A stretch of 49,258 nt of DNA. Source: Gemmatimonadota bacterium (lineage in GTDB: Bacteria > Gemmatimonadota > Gemmatimonadetes > Longimicrobiales > Gaopeijiaceae). Where the stretch lies: the NCBI GenBank assembly GCA_003248075.1, contig QJYK01000234.1, positions 1-49,258 on the forward strand. Reading direction: 5' to 3'. Shown here piece by piece: positions 37,602-46,350 of this stretch (the first letter of the stretch is position 1; the number at the start of each line of letters is the position of its first letter). The position numbers were made by a program, and so were the translations under genes. Under the pieces are notes generated by a model. The model saw only the letters and a list, made by a program, of their open reading frames with translations. It searched no databases and was not told where the DNA came from.

Positions 37602-39149
37602 CTAGGAAGGCATTCGAATGTTCACGACGCGGCCCTGGCCCGTTGCATCCTCCACGTGCAGGGACACGATCTGTCCCCCCTGCACGGAGTCGAGAGCGCG
37701 GCGAACGTCGTCGGGCGCCTCGATGCGGGTGTCGTTCACCTGGACCAGCTTCAGCCCCGGCACGAGTCCCCGCCTGAAAGCCGGGCTCGCTCCCGCCACC
37801 TGGCTGATGACCACTCCGCCCGCGGTGGCGAACCCCATCTGATCCGCGAGCTGGGCGTCCAGCACCTCGACGTTGATTCCCAGCCGCTCCTCGCTGTGGG
37901 CGGTCCGGGCAGCGGTCAGGGTCGGACGGTCATTGATCGGGGCCTCGTCGAGGCGGACGGTCACATCCATCGGCTTCTTGTTGCGGTACACGGTGACCGT
38001 CACCCGGTCGCCGGGGCGGTGCTCGGCGATCTTCGCCTGCAGCTCCGCGACGTAGCCCACCGGCTCTCCGTCGAGAGCGACGATGACGTCCTCCTCCCTG
38101 AGCCTCCCGACCGCCGGACCGCCCTCGCGGATCTCCTGGACCAGCACTCCGGATACCTTGGGCAGGCCGTAGACCTCCGCGTCCTCTGCCGCGACGTCGC
38201 CGATACTGACTCCGATGAGGGGGCGACGGACCGTCCCGTACTCGAGGAGGTCGGTCATGATCCGGCGTGCGAGGTTGATCGGAATTGCGAAGCCGTATCC
38301 CTGGTAGTATCCGGTCGCCGAGGCGATTGCCGAGTTGATGCCGACGACCTGGCCTTCCAGGTTTACCATCGGCCCGCCCGAGTTGCCCGGATTGATGACC
38401 GCGTCCGTCTGGATGAAGTCCTCGATGGCGAAGCCGGCCAGGTCGACCCCGTAGGCCGGATCCACGCGCAGATCCCGATTCAGGAGCCCCAGCCCACGCC
38501 CGCGGGCGCTGACGATTCCGGCGGTCACCGTGTAGTCCAGCTGTGTGGAGGCACCGAACCCAGGGTTGCCGATGGCCAGCACCCACTCGCCGACGCGCAC
38601 GCCGTCGGAGTCACCGAAGCTGAGAGCGGGCAGCTCCGTATCGGCGCCGATCTTGATCACCGCGACGTCCGTGAACGGATCATTCCCGACGAGCTCGGCG
38701 TCGAAGTACCGTCGATCGGAGAGGTAGACCCGGATCTGGTCGGCCCCCTCGACCACGTGGTTGTTCGTGAGGATGTACCCGTCCGGCGAGATGATGAAGC
38801 CGCTCCCGCCGGCGATCTGGCCCTGCGTCGGAGGGGCCTCGTCCTCCGGGATGTCGAAGAAGCGCCGAAACGCGTCGGGGACCTGTTGCCGCCGGGCCGC
38901 CTGCGCGGGCCGCCGCGACTCGATCCTGACGACCGATGGCGTAACGACGTCCGCCAGTGTCACGAAAGCGTCGGACAGGTCCTTGGCGGGCTTTACGGCG
39001 GCCGAGGATATCTGCGGAGCCTCGGAGATCGCCGGCGCCGCGTGGGACACGTCCGTCCATCCAAGGCCACTTGCGAGGCCAACGCCGAAAACGAAGGCGA
39101 CCGAGGTAAAGACCACCACCTTCAGCTTGGCGCGAAATGGGTCGTACAT
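37602..39149 (-). CDS. htrA: Periplasmic serine protease, HtrA/DegP family with two PDZ domains
   Basis: This 515-residue protein has an N-terminal membrane or signal segment (about 11-30) and then a trypsin-like domain with an intact triad: H131 (LTNNHVV), D161 (FTDVAVIKI) and S257 (NPGNSGGP). Two PDZ domains follow (about 300-385 and 420-515). It should degrade or chaperone misfolded envelope proteins. A GGTGAGGAG site precedes ATG 39149; the open frame begins 16 codons earlier but lacks a better site. The hydrophobic N terminus ends without a clear cleavage site, so it may stay anchored (DegS-like). It lies downstream of dnaK with a hairpin between. Confidence 0.93.
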   Translation of the reverse strand: MYDPFRAKLKVVVFTSVAFVFGVGLASGLGWTDVSHAAPAISEAPQISSAAVKPAKDLSDAFVTLADVVTPSVVRIESRRPAQAARRQQVPDAFRRFFDIPEDEAPPTQGQIAGGSGFIISPDGYILTNNHVVEGADQIRVYLSDRRYFDAELVGNDPFTDVAVIKIGADTELPALSFGDSDGVRVGEWVLAIGNPGFGASTQLDYTVTAGIVSARGRGLGLLNRDLRVDPAYGVDLAGFAIEDFIQTDAVINPGNSGGPMVNLEGQVVGINSAIASATGYYQGYGFAIPINLARRIMTDLLEYGTVRRPLIGVSIGDVAAEDAEVYGLPKVSGVLVQEIREGGPAVGRLREEDVIVALDGEPVGYVAELQAKIAEHRPGDRVTVTVYRNKKPMDVTVRLDEAPINDRPTLTAARTAHSEERLGINVEVLDAQLADQMGFATAGGVVISQVAGASPAFRRGLVPGLKLVQVNDTRIEAPDDVRRALDSVQGGQIVSLHVEDATGQGRVVNIRMPS

Positions 39150-39211
39150 CGACTGACTCCTCACCTGCGAAACGGGTTGGCGCCGCGACCGCGGCACCCG
39201 GAGGTGTGTTC

Positions 39212-39217
39212 ATTCTA
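39212..39217 (-). promoter_or_regulatory. Possible -10 element for htrA
   Basis: Read on the minus strand, TAGAAT lies about 65 nt upstream of the htrA start. No convincing -35 hexamer is found at 16-18 bp spacing, so an alternative sigma factor or an activator may be needed. The same hexamer occurs in front of hslV. Confidence 0.3.
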
Positions 39218-39271
39218 CACGACGTGCCGAGGGCGGGTCCGCGGCGACGACACATGTCTTTGATCGGCCAC

Positions 39272-39299
39272 GCCGGGGTCGGGGTTGCCCGACCCCGGC
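39272..39299 (-). terminator. Hairpin after dnaK
   Basis: Arms 39272-39283 (gccggggtcggg) and 39288-39299 (cccgaccccggc) form a perfect 12-bp stem with a GTTG loop. It begins 34 nt past the dnaK stop. No U-run follows on the minus strand, but position and stability fit termination of dnaK transcription before htrA. Confidence 0.6.
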
Positions 39300-39332
39300 C
39301 GTGACGCCGGCGGATGTCCCCTCGGTGGCTCC

Positions 39333-41264
39333 CTACTTGTCCTCGTCGACGATCTCGTAGTCGGCCTCGACGACGTCCTCGTCCGATGAAGCCGAAGCGC
39401 CGACCGGCTCCTCCACCGGTTCGGCCCCGGCCTCCTCTTCGGTAGGCGCCTCGGCGGCCTGGCTCTGATACATCTCCTGTCCGGCGGCGCTGAACGCCTG
39501 CATCAGCTCGTCGCGCGCCGAGTTGATCGTGGAAAGGTCGTCGCCCTTGAGCGCTTCCTTGGCCTTCGCCACCGCCTCGTTCAAGCGCTCGCGTGTGCCC
39601 TCCGAAACCTTGTCACCCCACTCGCCGGTGTCCTTCTCGACCTGGTACACGAGCGAGTCGAGCTGATTGCGCGCCTCGACCTTGGCGCGTTTGTCCTCGT
39701 CCTCCTTCGCATGCTCCTCGGCCTCGTTCACCATCCGCTTGATCTCGGCATCGGAGAGCCCGCTGGAGGCTTCGATCCGGATCTTCTGCTCCTTCCCGGT
39801 GGCGCGATCCTTGGCGGAGACGTGCAGGATGCCGTTCGCGTCGATGTCGAAGGTGACCTCGATCTGGGGCATGCCCCGCGGCGCCGGCGGAATACCGGTG
39901 AGCTGGAACTTGCCGATGGTCTTGTTGTCGAGAGCCATCTTGCGCTCGCCCTGGAGCACGTGGATCTCGACGGTGGTCTGGCTGTCCTCGGCGGTGGAGA
40001 ATACCTCCGCCTTCTTCGTGGGGATCGTGGTGTTGCGCTGGATGAGCGTCGTCATCACGCCGCCGAGCGTCTCGATGCCCAGCGACAGCGGAGTGACGTC
40101 GAGCAGCAGGACGTCCTTCACATCCCCCGCGAGCACGCCGCCCTGAATGGCGGCCCCGACGCCCACCACCTCGTCCGGGTTGACGCCCTTGTGCGGGTCC
40201 TTTCCGAAGAACTCCTTCACCACCTCCTGGATCTTCGGGATCCGCGTGGATCCACCGACAAGGATCACCTCGTCGATCTCGGACGTCTTGAGACCGGCGT
40301 CCGCCAGAGCCTTTTCCATGGGCGGGATCGTGCGCTTCACCAGGTCGTCCACCAGTTGCTCGAACTTCGACCTGGAGAGCGAGTAGTTCAGGTGCTTCGG
40401 CCCCTCTTGAGTCGCCGTGATGAACGGGAGGTTGATGTCCGTCGTCAGCGTCGTGGACAGCTCCATCTTGGCCTTCTCGGCCGCCTCCTTGAGCCGTTGG
40501 AGCGCCATGGAGTCCTTGGAAAGGTCGATCCCCTGATCACGGCGGAACTCGTCGACGAGCCAGTTGATGACGCGCTGATCGAAGTCGTCCCCGCCCAGGT
40601 GGGTGTCGCCGTTCGTGGACTTGACCTCGAAGACGCCGTCTCCGAGCTCGAGGATCGAGATGTCGTAGGTGCCCCCTCCCAGGTCGAACACCGCGATCTT
40701 CTCGTCGCTCTTCTTGTCCAGTCCGTAGGCGAGCGCCGCGGCGGTCGGCTCGTTGATGATCCTGAGCACCTCGAGGCCGGCGATCTTACCGGCGTCCTTC
40801 GTGGCCTGACGCTGAGCGTCATTGAAGTAGGCGGGAACCGTGATCACGGCCCTCGAGACCTTCGTGCCGAGATAGTCCTCCGCGGTCTGCTTCATCTTCT
40901 GGAGGATCATCGCCGAGATCTCGGGGGGCGAGAACGACTTCTGGTCCGAGTTCGGAATCTTCACCTGGACGCGCCCACTGGCGTCGTGCACGACGTCGTA
41001 GGGCACGAGCTTCTCCTCCTCCTGCACCTCGTCGTGCTTCCGGCCCATGAAGCGCTTGATGGAGAAGACCGTGTTCTCCGGGTTGGTGATCGCCTGTCGG
41101 CGCGCCACCTGCCCCACCAATCGCTCGCCGTCCTTTGTGAAGGCGACGACCGACGGAGTCGTCCTGCCGCCCTCGGAGTTGGGGATCACGACGGGCTCGC
41201 CGCCCTCCATGACCGCCACCACCGAGTTCGTGGTGCCGAGGTCGATGCCAATGACTTTGCTCAT
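39333..41264 (-). CDS. dnaK: Molecular chaperone DnaK (Hsp70)
   Basis: The 643-residue protein has the complete Hsp70 layout. The nucleotide-binding domain starts [22 protein letters not shown] and contains [14 protein letters not shown] and [10 protein letters not shown]. The substrate-binding domain is marked by [15 protein letters not shown] helical lid is followed by an acidic tail ending in [16 protein letters not shown] 41264 follows a GAAGGAG site; an in-frame ATG eight codons upstream (41288) lacks homology. dnaJ, grpE and hrcA are not adjacent, so dnaK appears to be a single-gene unit. No CIRCE operator was found in its leader. Confidence 0.97.
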   Translation of the reverse strand: MSKVIGIDLGTTNSVVAVMEGGEPVVIPNSEGGRTTPSVVAFTKDGERLVGQVARRQAITNPENTVFSIKRFMGRKHDEVQEEEKLVPYDVVHDASGRVQVKIPNSDQKSFSPPEISAMILQKMKQTAEDYLGTKVSRAVITVPAYFNDAQRQATKDAGKIAGLEVLRIINEPTAAALAYGLDKKSDEKIAVFDLGGGTYDISILELGDGVFEVKSTNGDTHLGGDDFDQRVINWLVDEFRRDQGIDLSKDSMALQRLKEAAEKAKMELSTTLTTDINLPFITATQEGPKHLNYSLSRSKFEQLVDDLVKRTIPPMEKALADAGLKTSEIDEVILVGGSTRIPKIQEVVKEFFGKDPHKGVNPDEVVGVGAAIQGGVLAGDVKDVLLLDVTPLSLGIETLGGVMTTLIQRNTTIPTKKAEVFSTAEDSQTTVEIHVLQGERKMALDNKTIGKFQLTGIPPAPRGMPQIEVTFDIDANGILHVSAKDRATGKEQKIRIEASSGLSDAEIKRMVNEAEEHAKEDEDKRAKVEARNQLDSLVYQVEKDTGEWGDKVSEGTRERLNEAVAKAKEALKGDDLSTINSARDELMQAFSAAGQEMYQSQAAEAPTEEEAGAEPVEEPVGASASSDEDVVEADYEIVDEDK

Positions 41265-41288
41265 GTGCGCTCCTTCACCCGGATCCAT

Positions 41289-41317
41289 GGGAACCGACCG
41301 GTTCCCGACGGTCGGTT
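41289..41317 (-). promoter_or_regulatory. Overlapping alternative hairpins in the dnaK leader
   Basis: Two inverted repeats share bases. The first is gggaacc-gacc-ggttccc (41289-41306). The second is aaccgacc-(10 nt)-ggtcggtt (41292-41317). Both cannot form at once. They lie 25-53 nt upstream of the dnaK start. They could form a conformational switch in the mRNA leader or a protein-binding site. The divergent 307-nt gap (41265-41571) otherwise shows only a lone TTGACA at 41445 on +, with no matching -10. Confidence 0.4.
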
Positions 41318-41571
41318 TCGCCTAAGAGAGGGGATTCGCCCGTGCCGCGGGGCGCGACCGTGGACGAGCCAAGCAATCCGTGTGCCGGCCAGGAGGCCCG
41401 GATCCGCGCCAAAACGGCGGTCCCGACCCCGAGCTCGTGCCACTTTGACACCTGCGCCGGGAGTTGCGGTCGCCGGCGCCCTGGTCGAGCCGGGACCCGG
41501 GGCTGGCTCGGAGCCCTCCGTGGGTGAACGTTTACGGGAGCGCTCCACCCACTCCTCCCGACGGACGCACC

Positions 41572-42315
41572 GTGTTTCCGCTCCGAGACGACAACCCCAC
41601 CGAGCTCTTCCCTTTCTTCACGCTCGCGTTCATCGGGGCGTGCGCGGCGGTGTGGCTGCTCGTCCAGGGGGCCGGGCTTCAGCCGGGCTACCTCGAGGCC
41701 TCGGTATGCACGTTCGGAGCCATCCCGGCGGAAATCACGGGCGTCGCCGGGGAGCCCGGGCCATGCGCGCCGGGTGGGCTGACCTGGCAGGCTCTGATCA
41801 CGTCGATGTTCTTCCACGGGAGCTGGATGCACCTCATCGGAAACATGTGGTTCCTGTGGATCTTCGGGAACAATGTCGAGGACTCGATGGGTCGGCTCCG
41901 GTTCCTGGTCTTCTACCTCCTCACGGGAGTCGTGGCCACGGTCGCCCACGTGGTGCTCGCGCCAGGCTCGCCCGTCCCTCTCGTGGGTGCGTCGGGCGCC
42001 ATCAGCGGGGTCATGGGCGCCTACGTCGTCTTGTATCCCAGGGCGCGCATCCAGACCCTGTTCTTCTTCTTCATCTTCATCCGCGTGATCCCGGTTCCCG
42101 CGTGGCTGATGCTCGGATACTGGTTCCTTGTCCAGATCCTGTCGTCGGCCTCGCTTCCCGCCGACGGTGCGGGGGTGGCCTACGCGGCGCACGTCGGAGG
42201 CTTCCTCGCGGGTGTGCTCCTGATCCCCCTGTTCCGGAATCCGAAGCTGGTAGGTGCGAAGCGCGCTCGGGTCGTGCTCGACCGCCGCGACCTGGATCAT
42301 GGCGGCTGGTTTTGA
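41572..42315 (+). CDS. Rhomboid-family intramembrane serine protease
   Basis: This 247-residue protein has about six membrane helices and the rhomboid dyad: S141 in VGASGAISGVMGAY and H207 in AYAAHVGGFLAG. It also has the HLIGNMWFLWIFG motif of loop L1/helix 2 (about 87-99). It would cleave membrane proteins within the bilayer; substrates are unknown. The GTG at 41572 gives the common start MFPLRDDNPTE; the open frame runs back to 41464 with no homology. It is divergent from dnaK. Confidence 0.9.
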   Translation: MFPLRDDNPTELFPFFTLAFIGACAAVWLLVQGAGLQPGYLEASVCTFGAIPAEITGVAGEPGPCAPGGLTWQALITSMFFHGSWMHLIGNMWFLWIFGNNVEDSMGRLRFLVFYLLTGVVATVAHVVLAPGSPVPLVGASGAISGVMGAYVVLYPRARIQTLFFFFIFIRVIPVPAWLMLGYWFLVQILSSASLPADGAGVAYAAHVGGFLAGVLLIPLFRNPKLVGAKRARVVLDRRDLDHGGWF

Positions 42316-42387
42316 TGGAAGCGTCGGTCCAGATTGGGCGACGACGCACCGAGTGAATCCGCCTCCCCCACCCTGGACGTTCGCCCG

Positions 42388-43890
42388 ATGAGATTCCCGA
42401 GGCCGTCGCTGCTGGCGCTGTGGGCAACCTGCGCGATCCTCGTCACGGCGGGCATCGCGCACGCGGCAGTGAGGCCGGGGTCGCACGAGCCGGTCGGCAT
42501 CGCGGCCTCGATGGTGGGCATGATGTCGTCGGCTCCCCCTGCGCAGACCTCCATTCGGGTGCCGCGGGGGTCGCTGGACACGCCGCTCCTTCCCCGACTC
42601 CGTTCCCTCGTGGGGCTGGCCTCGCTGCTTCTCGCGGGTTGGCTCCTGAGTGCTGATCGGAAGCGGGTGGCGTGGCGTGTGGTGATCTGGGGGACGGTGC
42701 TGCAGGTCGCTTTCGCCCTGCTCATCCTGAGGACCCCCGTGGGCGCCGGGATCTTCGAGGGCCTGAATCGCGTCGTGGTCGCCCTCCTCGGCTTCACGGT
42801 GGACGGGGCGAGCTTCGTCTTCGGCAACCTGGTGTGGAACAATGTCCCGGTGGGGGTGGGGGAGGTCGGTCAGGGGGGCTTCCAGGGGGCTGCCGGCCAG
42901 GTCGCCAACACGGGAGCCTTCTTCGCGTTCAACGTCCTGCCGACGATCATCTTCTTCTCCTCGCTGATGACCGTCCTCTATCACCTGGGCATCATGCAGT
43001 TCGCGGTGCGAGGCGTCGCGTGGGTCATGCAGCGTACCATGCGCACCTCCGGCGCCGAGACGCTGTCGGCGGCCGGGAATATCTTCGTGGGTCAAACCGA
43101 GGCGCCGCTCCTGATCAAGCCGTTCATCGAGCGCATGACGTACTCGGAGCTGATGGCCGTGATGACGGCGGGATTCGCGACGGTGGCCGGGGGCGTGCTC
43201 GCGGCCTATGTGGGCATCCTGCTTCCGTACTTCCCCGACATTGCCGGCCACCTGATCGCCGCTTCCGTCATGTCCGCCCCGGCGGCGCTCGTGGTGGCCA
43301 AGCTCATGATCCCCGAGGTGGACGAGCCCGAGACCGGGGGATCCCTGGGGGTGACCGTGGAGCGGCAGGACGTCAACGTCATCGACGCCGCGGCGCGCGG
43401 CGCGTCCGAGGGACTCCACCTCGCGCTCAACGTCGGGGCGATGCTCCTGGCATTCATCGCGTTGATCTACCTGATCAACGGTCTGCTCGGCTGGGCCGGA
43501 GGCCTCGCTGGGCTGGAGGGGATCACCCTCGAGCGGCTCCTGGGCTGGACGCTTGCGCCCCTGGCCTGGCTCATGGGGGTGAGCTGGAGCGACGCTCCGG
43601 CCGTCGCATCGCTGATGGGCGTGAAGACGGTGCTGAACGAGTTCTTCGCGTACATCCAGCTCTCGGGGATCCTCGAGCGTCCCGGCTCGCTCGAACCGCG
43701 TTCGGTCATCATCGTGACCTATGCGCTTTCCGGCTTCGCGAACTTCTCGTCGATCGCGATCCAACTCGGGGGCATCGGGGGCATCGCGCCGAGCCGCCGT
43801 CACGATCTCTCCCGGCTCGGCCTTCGGGCGATGATCGCCGGATCGATCGCCGCGTTCATGACCGCCACCGTCGCGGGGATGATCCTCTGA
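42388..43890 (+). CDS. NupC-family concentrative nucleoside transporter
   Basis: This 500-residue membrane protein carries the NupC signatures. These are GGFQGAAGQVANTGAFFAFNVLPTIIFFSSLMTVLYHLGIMQ, SAAGNIFVGQTEAPLLIKPF, the MTAGFATVAGGVLAAYVG core, and YALSGFANFSSIAIQLGGIGGIAPSRR. It should import nucleosides with Na+ or H+. It is longer than typical NupC (about 400) because of an N-terminal extension of about 75 residues with a signal-like helix (LLALWATCAILVTAGIAHAA). ATG 42388 was chosen over a TTG at 42334. Its TGA overlaps the apparent CTG start of the purine nucleoside phosphorylase gene, a logical salvage pair. Confidence 0.92.
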   Translation: MRFPRPSLLALWATCAILVTAGIAHAAVRPGSHEPVGIAASMVGMMSSAPPAQTSIRVPRGSLDTPLLPRLRSLVGLASLLLAGWLLSADRKRVAWRVVIWGTVLQVAFALLILRTPVGAGIFEGLNRVVVALLGFTVDGASFVFGNLVWNNVPVGVGEVGQGGFQGAAGQVANTGAFFAFNVLPTIIFFSSLMTVLYHLGIMQFAVRGVAWVMQRTMRTSGAETLSAAGNIFVGQTEAPLLIKPFIERMTYSELMAVMTAGFATVAGGVLAAYVGILLPYFPDIAGHLIAASVMSAPAALVVAKLMIPEVDEPETGGSLGVTVERQDVNVIDAAARGASEGLHLALNVGAMLLAFIALIYLINGLLGWAGGLAGLEGITLERLLGWTLAPLAWLMGVSWSDAPAVASLMGVKTVLNEFFAYIQLSGILERPGSLEPRSVIIVTYALSGFANFSSIAIQLGGIGGIAPSRRHDLSRLGLRAMIAGSIAAFMTATVAGMIL

Positions 43891-44750
43891 AGACGGGCCC
43901 GCCCCACACCTCGGACCCCGATCCGGGTCGGGCCGCCGCGATCCTCCGGGCTCGCTCCCCCCTCTCCCCGCGTGTCTGCGTGGTGTTGGGCTCCGGCCTG
44001 GGCCGGCTGGTCGAGCGCATCGAGGATCCTGTGTCGGTCGAGTTCGGTGAGCTGCCGGGATTCCCGCGGACCGGAGTGACGGGCCACGCCGGACGGTTCG
44101 TCCTCGGACGCATGGCCGGCGTCGAGGTCCTCATCCAATCGGGCCGGTTCCATGTCTACGAGGGGCATTCGCCCGCGGTCGTCGCCGCGCCCGTACGGAC
44201 CGCGGCGGAGCTCGGCGCGCGAGACCTCATCCTCACCTGCGCGGCGGGCGGCGTGGACGCCACGCTGGATCCCGGTGCCATCGTTCTCATCGACGACCAC
44301 CTGGACCTGATGTTCCGATCCACGCTCGCCGGGCCAGCGAGGAGTGGAGAGCCTCGCTTTCCCGACATGAGCGCGCCCTACGATCGGCGTCTGGCCGAGT
44401 TGGCGCTCGAGGTCGCCCAGGACGCCGGGATCCCCCTGCGAAGGGGCGTCTACGCAGCCGTGGCCGGGCCGTCGTACGAAACGGCCGCCGAGATCCGGAT
44501 GCTCCGGTCCCTGGGCGCCGATGTCGTGGGGATGTCCACGGTACCGGAGGTTCTCGCGGCCCGTTCGGCGGGGCTTCGGTGCCTGGGACTCTCCCTGGTG
44601 ACCAACAAGGCCACGGGCCTGTCGGCCGCCGTGCTGTCCCACTTGGAGGTGGTGGAGACCGGCCGTGTCGCCGGTCGTGCGATGTCCACCCTGGTCGAAG
44701 GGATCGTCGGCCGCCTGGCCGGCTCGGCTCACTCGACGGCGGCGAAGTGA
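43887..44750 (+). CDS. punA: Purine nucleoside phosphorylase (apparent CTG start)
   Basis: This trimeric-type PNP splits purine nucleosides to base and ribose-1-phosphate. All motifs are present: VVLGSGLGRL, the phosphate-binding SGRFHVYEGHS, LTCAAGG, AVAGPSYETAAEIRML, and VVGMSTVPEV. TNKATG occupies the purine-binding loop. No ATG, GTG or TTG exists in frame between the nupC region and residue V31; the first usable codon is CTG 43887, overlapping the nupC stop as CTGA. That start gives 287 residues with the usual about 30-residue helix before the GSGLG loop. The last 22 nt overlap the convergent thiD gene. Confidence 0.9.
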   Translation: MKTGPPHTSDPDPGRAAAILRARSPLSPRVCVVLGSGLGRLVERIEDPVSVEFGELPGFPRTGVTGHAGRFVLGRMAGVEVLIQSGRFHVYEGHSPAVVAAPVRTAAELGARDLILTCAAGGVDATLDPGAIVLIDDHLDLMFRSTLAGPARSGEPRFPDMSAPYDRRLAELALEVAQDAGIPLRRGVYAAVAGPSYETAAEIRMLRSLGADVVGMSTVPEVLAARSAGLRCLGLSLVTNKATGLSAAVLSHLEVVETGRVAGRAMSTLVEGIVGRLAGSAHSTAAK

Positions 44751-45523
44751 TTCACGGGCCCGTTGCCCCGACCGAGACCCGGGGCCGTCGCGATCGCCCG
44801 GTGGACCCAGGCCGCGGCCCCCGACACGGCTTCGATGCGGCCTTCGCCGCGAGCGAGGCGGGCGCAGATGGCAGCGGACAGCGTGCAGCCGGTCCCGTGC
44901 GTGTGGCGTGTCACGAGCCGCGGCTTCCGAAACAGCCGCTCCTCGGAGCCGTCCCAGAACAGATCGAGGGCGTCGCCCTCGAGGTGTCCGCCTTTCACCA
45001 GCGCGCTTCCGGCACCCATGTCGACCAGGGCCCGGGCCGCGAGCCGCATGTCGTCGAGCTCCCTCACGTCGCGGCCGACGAGGATCGCGGCCTCGTGGAG
45101 GTTGGGGGTCACGATGGCAGCGAGGGGAACCAGTTGGCGCGCGAGGGCCGCCTCGGCGTCCGAGTCGAGAAGCCGGGCCCCCGTGGTCGCCACCATCACC
45201 GGGTCGAACACGTACCTCGCGGAGCCCAGTGCCAGGATCTCCCGCGCGACGACCCCGACGATGTTCGACGTCGCGAGCATCCCGGTCTTGACCGCGTCGG
45301 GCGGCAGGTCCGCGGCAACCGCCCGGATCTGGGCGCGGATCACCGTCTCGGGCACCGTGTGCACGGCGGTGACCCCGAGGGTGTTCTGGGCGGTCACGGC
45401 GGTGATCGCGGTCGTCCCGTATACACGGTGTGCGTGGAACGTCTTGAGGTCCGCCTGGATTCCGGCGCCGCCTCCGCTGTCGCTGCCGGCGATCGAAAGG
45501 GCGACCGGGGCGTGCTCGTTCAT
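44729..45523 (-). CDS. thiD: Hydroxymethylpyrimidine/phosphomethylpyrimidine kinase
   Basis: ThiD phosphorylates HMP and HMP-P in thiamine synthesis. The 264-residue protein has [20 protein letters not shown] near the N terminus and [11 protein letters not shown]. The metal/substrate region [13 protein letters not shown] and NLHEAAIL follow, then the catalytic [21 protein letters not shown]. The C-terminal 22 nt overlap punA on the other strand. No other thiamine gene or TPP riboswitch was recognised nearby. It is divergent from the SpoU methyltransferase, with 56 nt between starts. Confidence 0.95.
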   Translation of the reverse strand: MNEHAPVALSIAGSDSGGGAGIQADLKTFHAHRVYGTTAITAVTAQNTLGVTAVHTVPETVIRAQIRAVAADLPPDAVKTGMLATSNIVGVVAREILALGSARYVFDPVMVATTGARLLDSDAEAALARQLVPLAAIVTPNLHEAAILVGRDVRELDDMRLAARALVDMGAGSALVKGGHLEGDALDLFWDGSEERLFRKPRLVTRHTHGTGCTLSAAICARLARGEGRIEAVSGAAAWVHRAIATAPGLGRGNGPVNHFAAVE

Positions 45524-45579
45524 GGCCGGACTCCGAGGGGAGGGACGGGCGACAGTGCCTCAAGGTGGAGGGTCCGGTG

Positions 45580-46350
45580 ATGCTGAGCCAGCGCAAGCGC
45601 GCGCTCCTCCGGCGTCTGGCCCGGCGCAGGGCGCGGGAGCGTCCGGGAAGGGTCCTGGTGGAGGGAATACGGGCGGTGCGGGAGGCACTGGACGCCGGCG
45701 TCACGGCCGAGCTCGCGCTCGTGGCCCCTCGTCTCCGGGCGCTCGAGGGTGGGGTCGAGCTCGACGAGCGCCTCGCTGGGCTCGGCGTCGATCTGGAGCA
45801 CGTCACCGATCGCGAGCTCGGCGAGGTGGCCGATACGGAGCACCCGCAGGGCGTTCTGATCGTATGCCCTGAGCCGGAGGACGCGGGTCCTCCACGGGGA
45901 CCCGGCGCCTACCTCGTGCTCGACGCCGTGCAAGACCCCGGGAACGTGGGGACGCTCGTGAGAGCCGCCGTCGCCTTCGGTTTGGACGGCGTCGTGGCCC
46001 TCGATGGGACGGCCGACCCCTGGGGCGCCAAGGCCGTTCGTGCCGCGACCGGTCTGGTGTTCCGGATCGGTGTGTCGCGTCTCGACGCCGGGTCGGCGCT
46101 GGACGCCTTCCAGGAGGCCGGGGTCCCGGTACTGGTGGCCGACGCGGCCGGTGAGCCCGTCGGCCCTCGCCGGGGTGCGAACTGGGCGCTCGTGATCGGA
46201 AACGAAGGTGCGGGCGTGCGGGCGAGCGTGGCCCGTCGGGCGTCCGGGACGGTTTGCGTTCCCATGCGCGGCCCGGCCGAATCGCTGAATGCCGGCGTGG
46301 CCGGTGCGATACTCATGTTCGCCATGAGCGCGGAGGCGGATGGTGCTTGA
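45580..46350 (+). CDS. SpoU/TrmH-family RNA 2'-O-methyltransferase
   Basis: This 256-residue SPOUT enzyme has an N-terminal substrate-binding domain ([17 protein letters not shown]) and the three SpoU motifs: [19 protein letters not shown] (motif 1), [12 protein letters not shown] (motif 2) and [23 protein letters not shown] (motif 3). The target may be 23S rRNA (RlmB/TsnR-like) or tRNA; this cannot be decided. ATG 45580 has TGGAGG about 9 nt upstream; GTG 45565 is an alternative. The stop lies 11 nt inside the prepilin peptidase gene. Confidence 0.92.
   Translation: MLSQRKRALLRRLARRRARERPGRVLVEGIRAVREALDAGVTAELALVAPRLRALEGGVELDERLAGLGVDLEHVTDRELGEVADTEHPQGVLIVCPEPEDAGPPRGPGAYLVLDAVQDPGNVGTLVRAAVAFGLDGVVALDGTADPWGAKAVRAATGLVFRIGVSRLDAGSALDAFQEAGVPVLVADAAGEPVGPRRGANWALVIGNEGAGVRASVARRASGTVCVPMRGPAESLNAGVAGAILMFAMSAEADGA

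Noticed and set aside
41265-41571. CIRCE or sigma-32 control of dnaK
   Set aside because: No TTAGCACTC-N9-GAGTGCTAA element and no CTTGAA...CCCCAT pair at proper spacing could be found.
36822-42356. Two long plus-strand frames (over 800 codons each) opposite tig/htrA and dnaK
   Set aside because: They are shadows of well-supported minus-strand genes, with low-complexity products and no recognisable motifs.
41275-43803. A long minus-strand frame (842 codons) opposite the rhomboid and nupC genes
   Set aside because: The product is His/Arg/Glu-rich without domains; rhomboid and NupC on the other strand have complete active-site motifs.
45524-45579. TPP riboswitch before thiD
   Set aside because: The gap is only 56 nt and has no CUGAGA-type core sequence.
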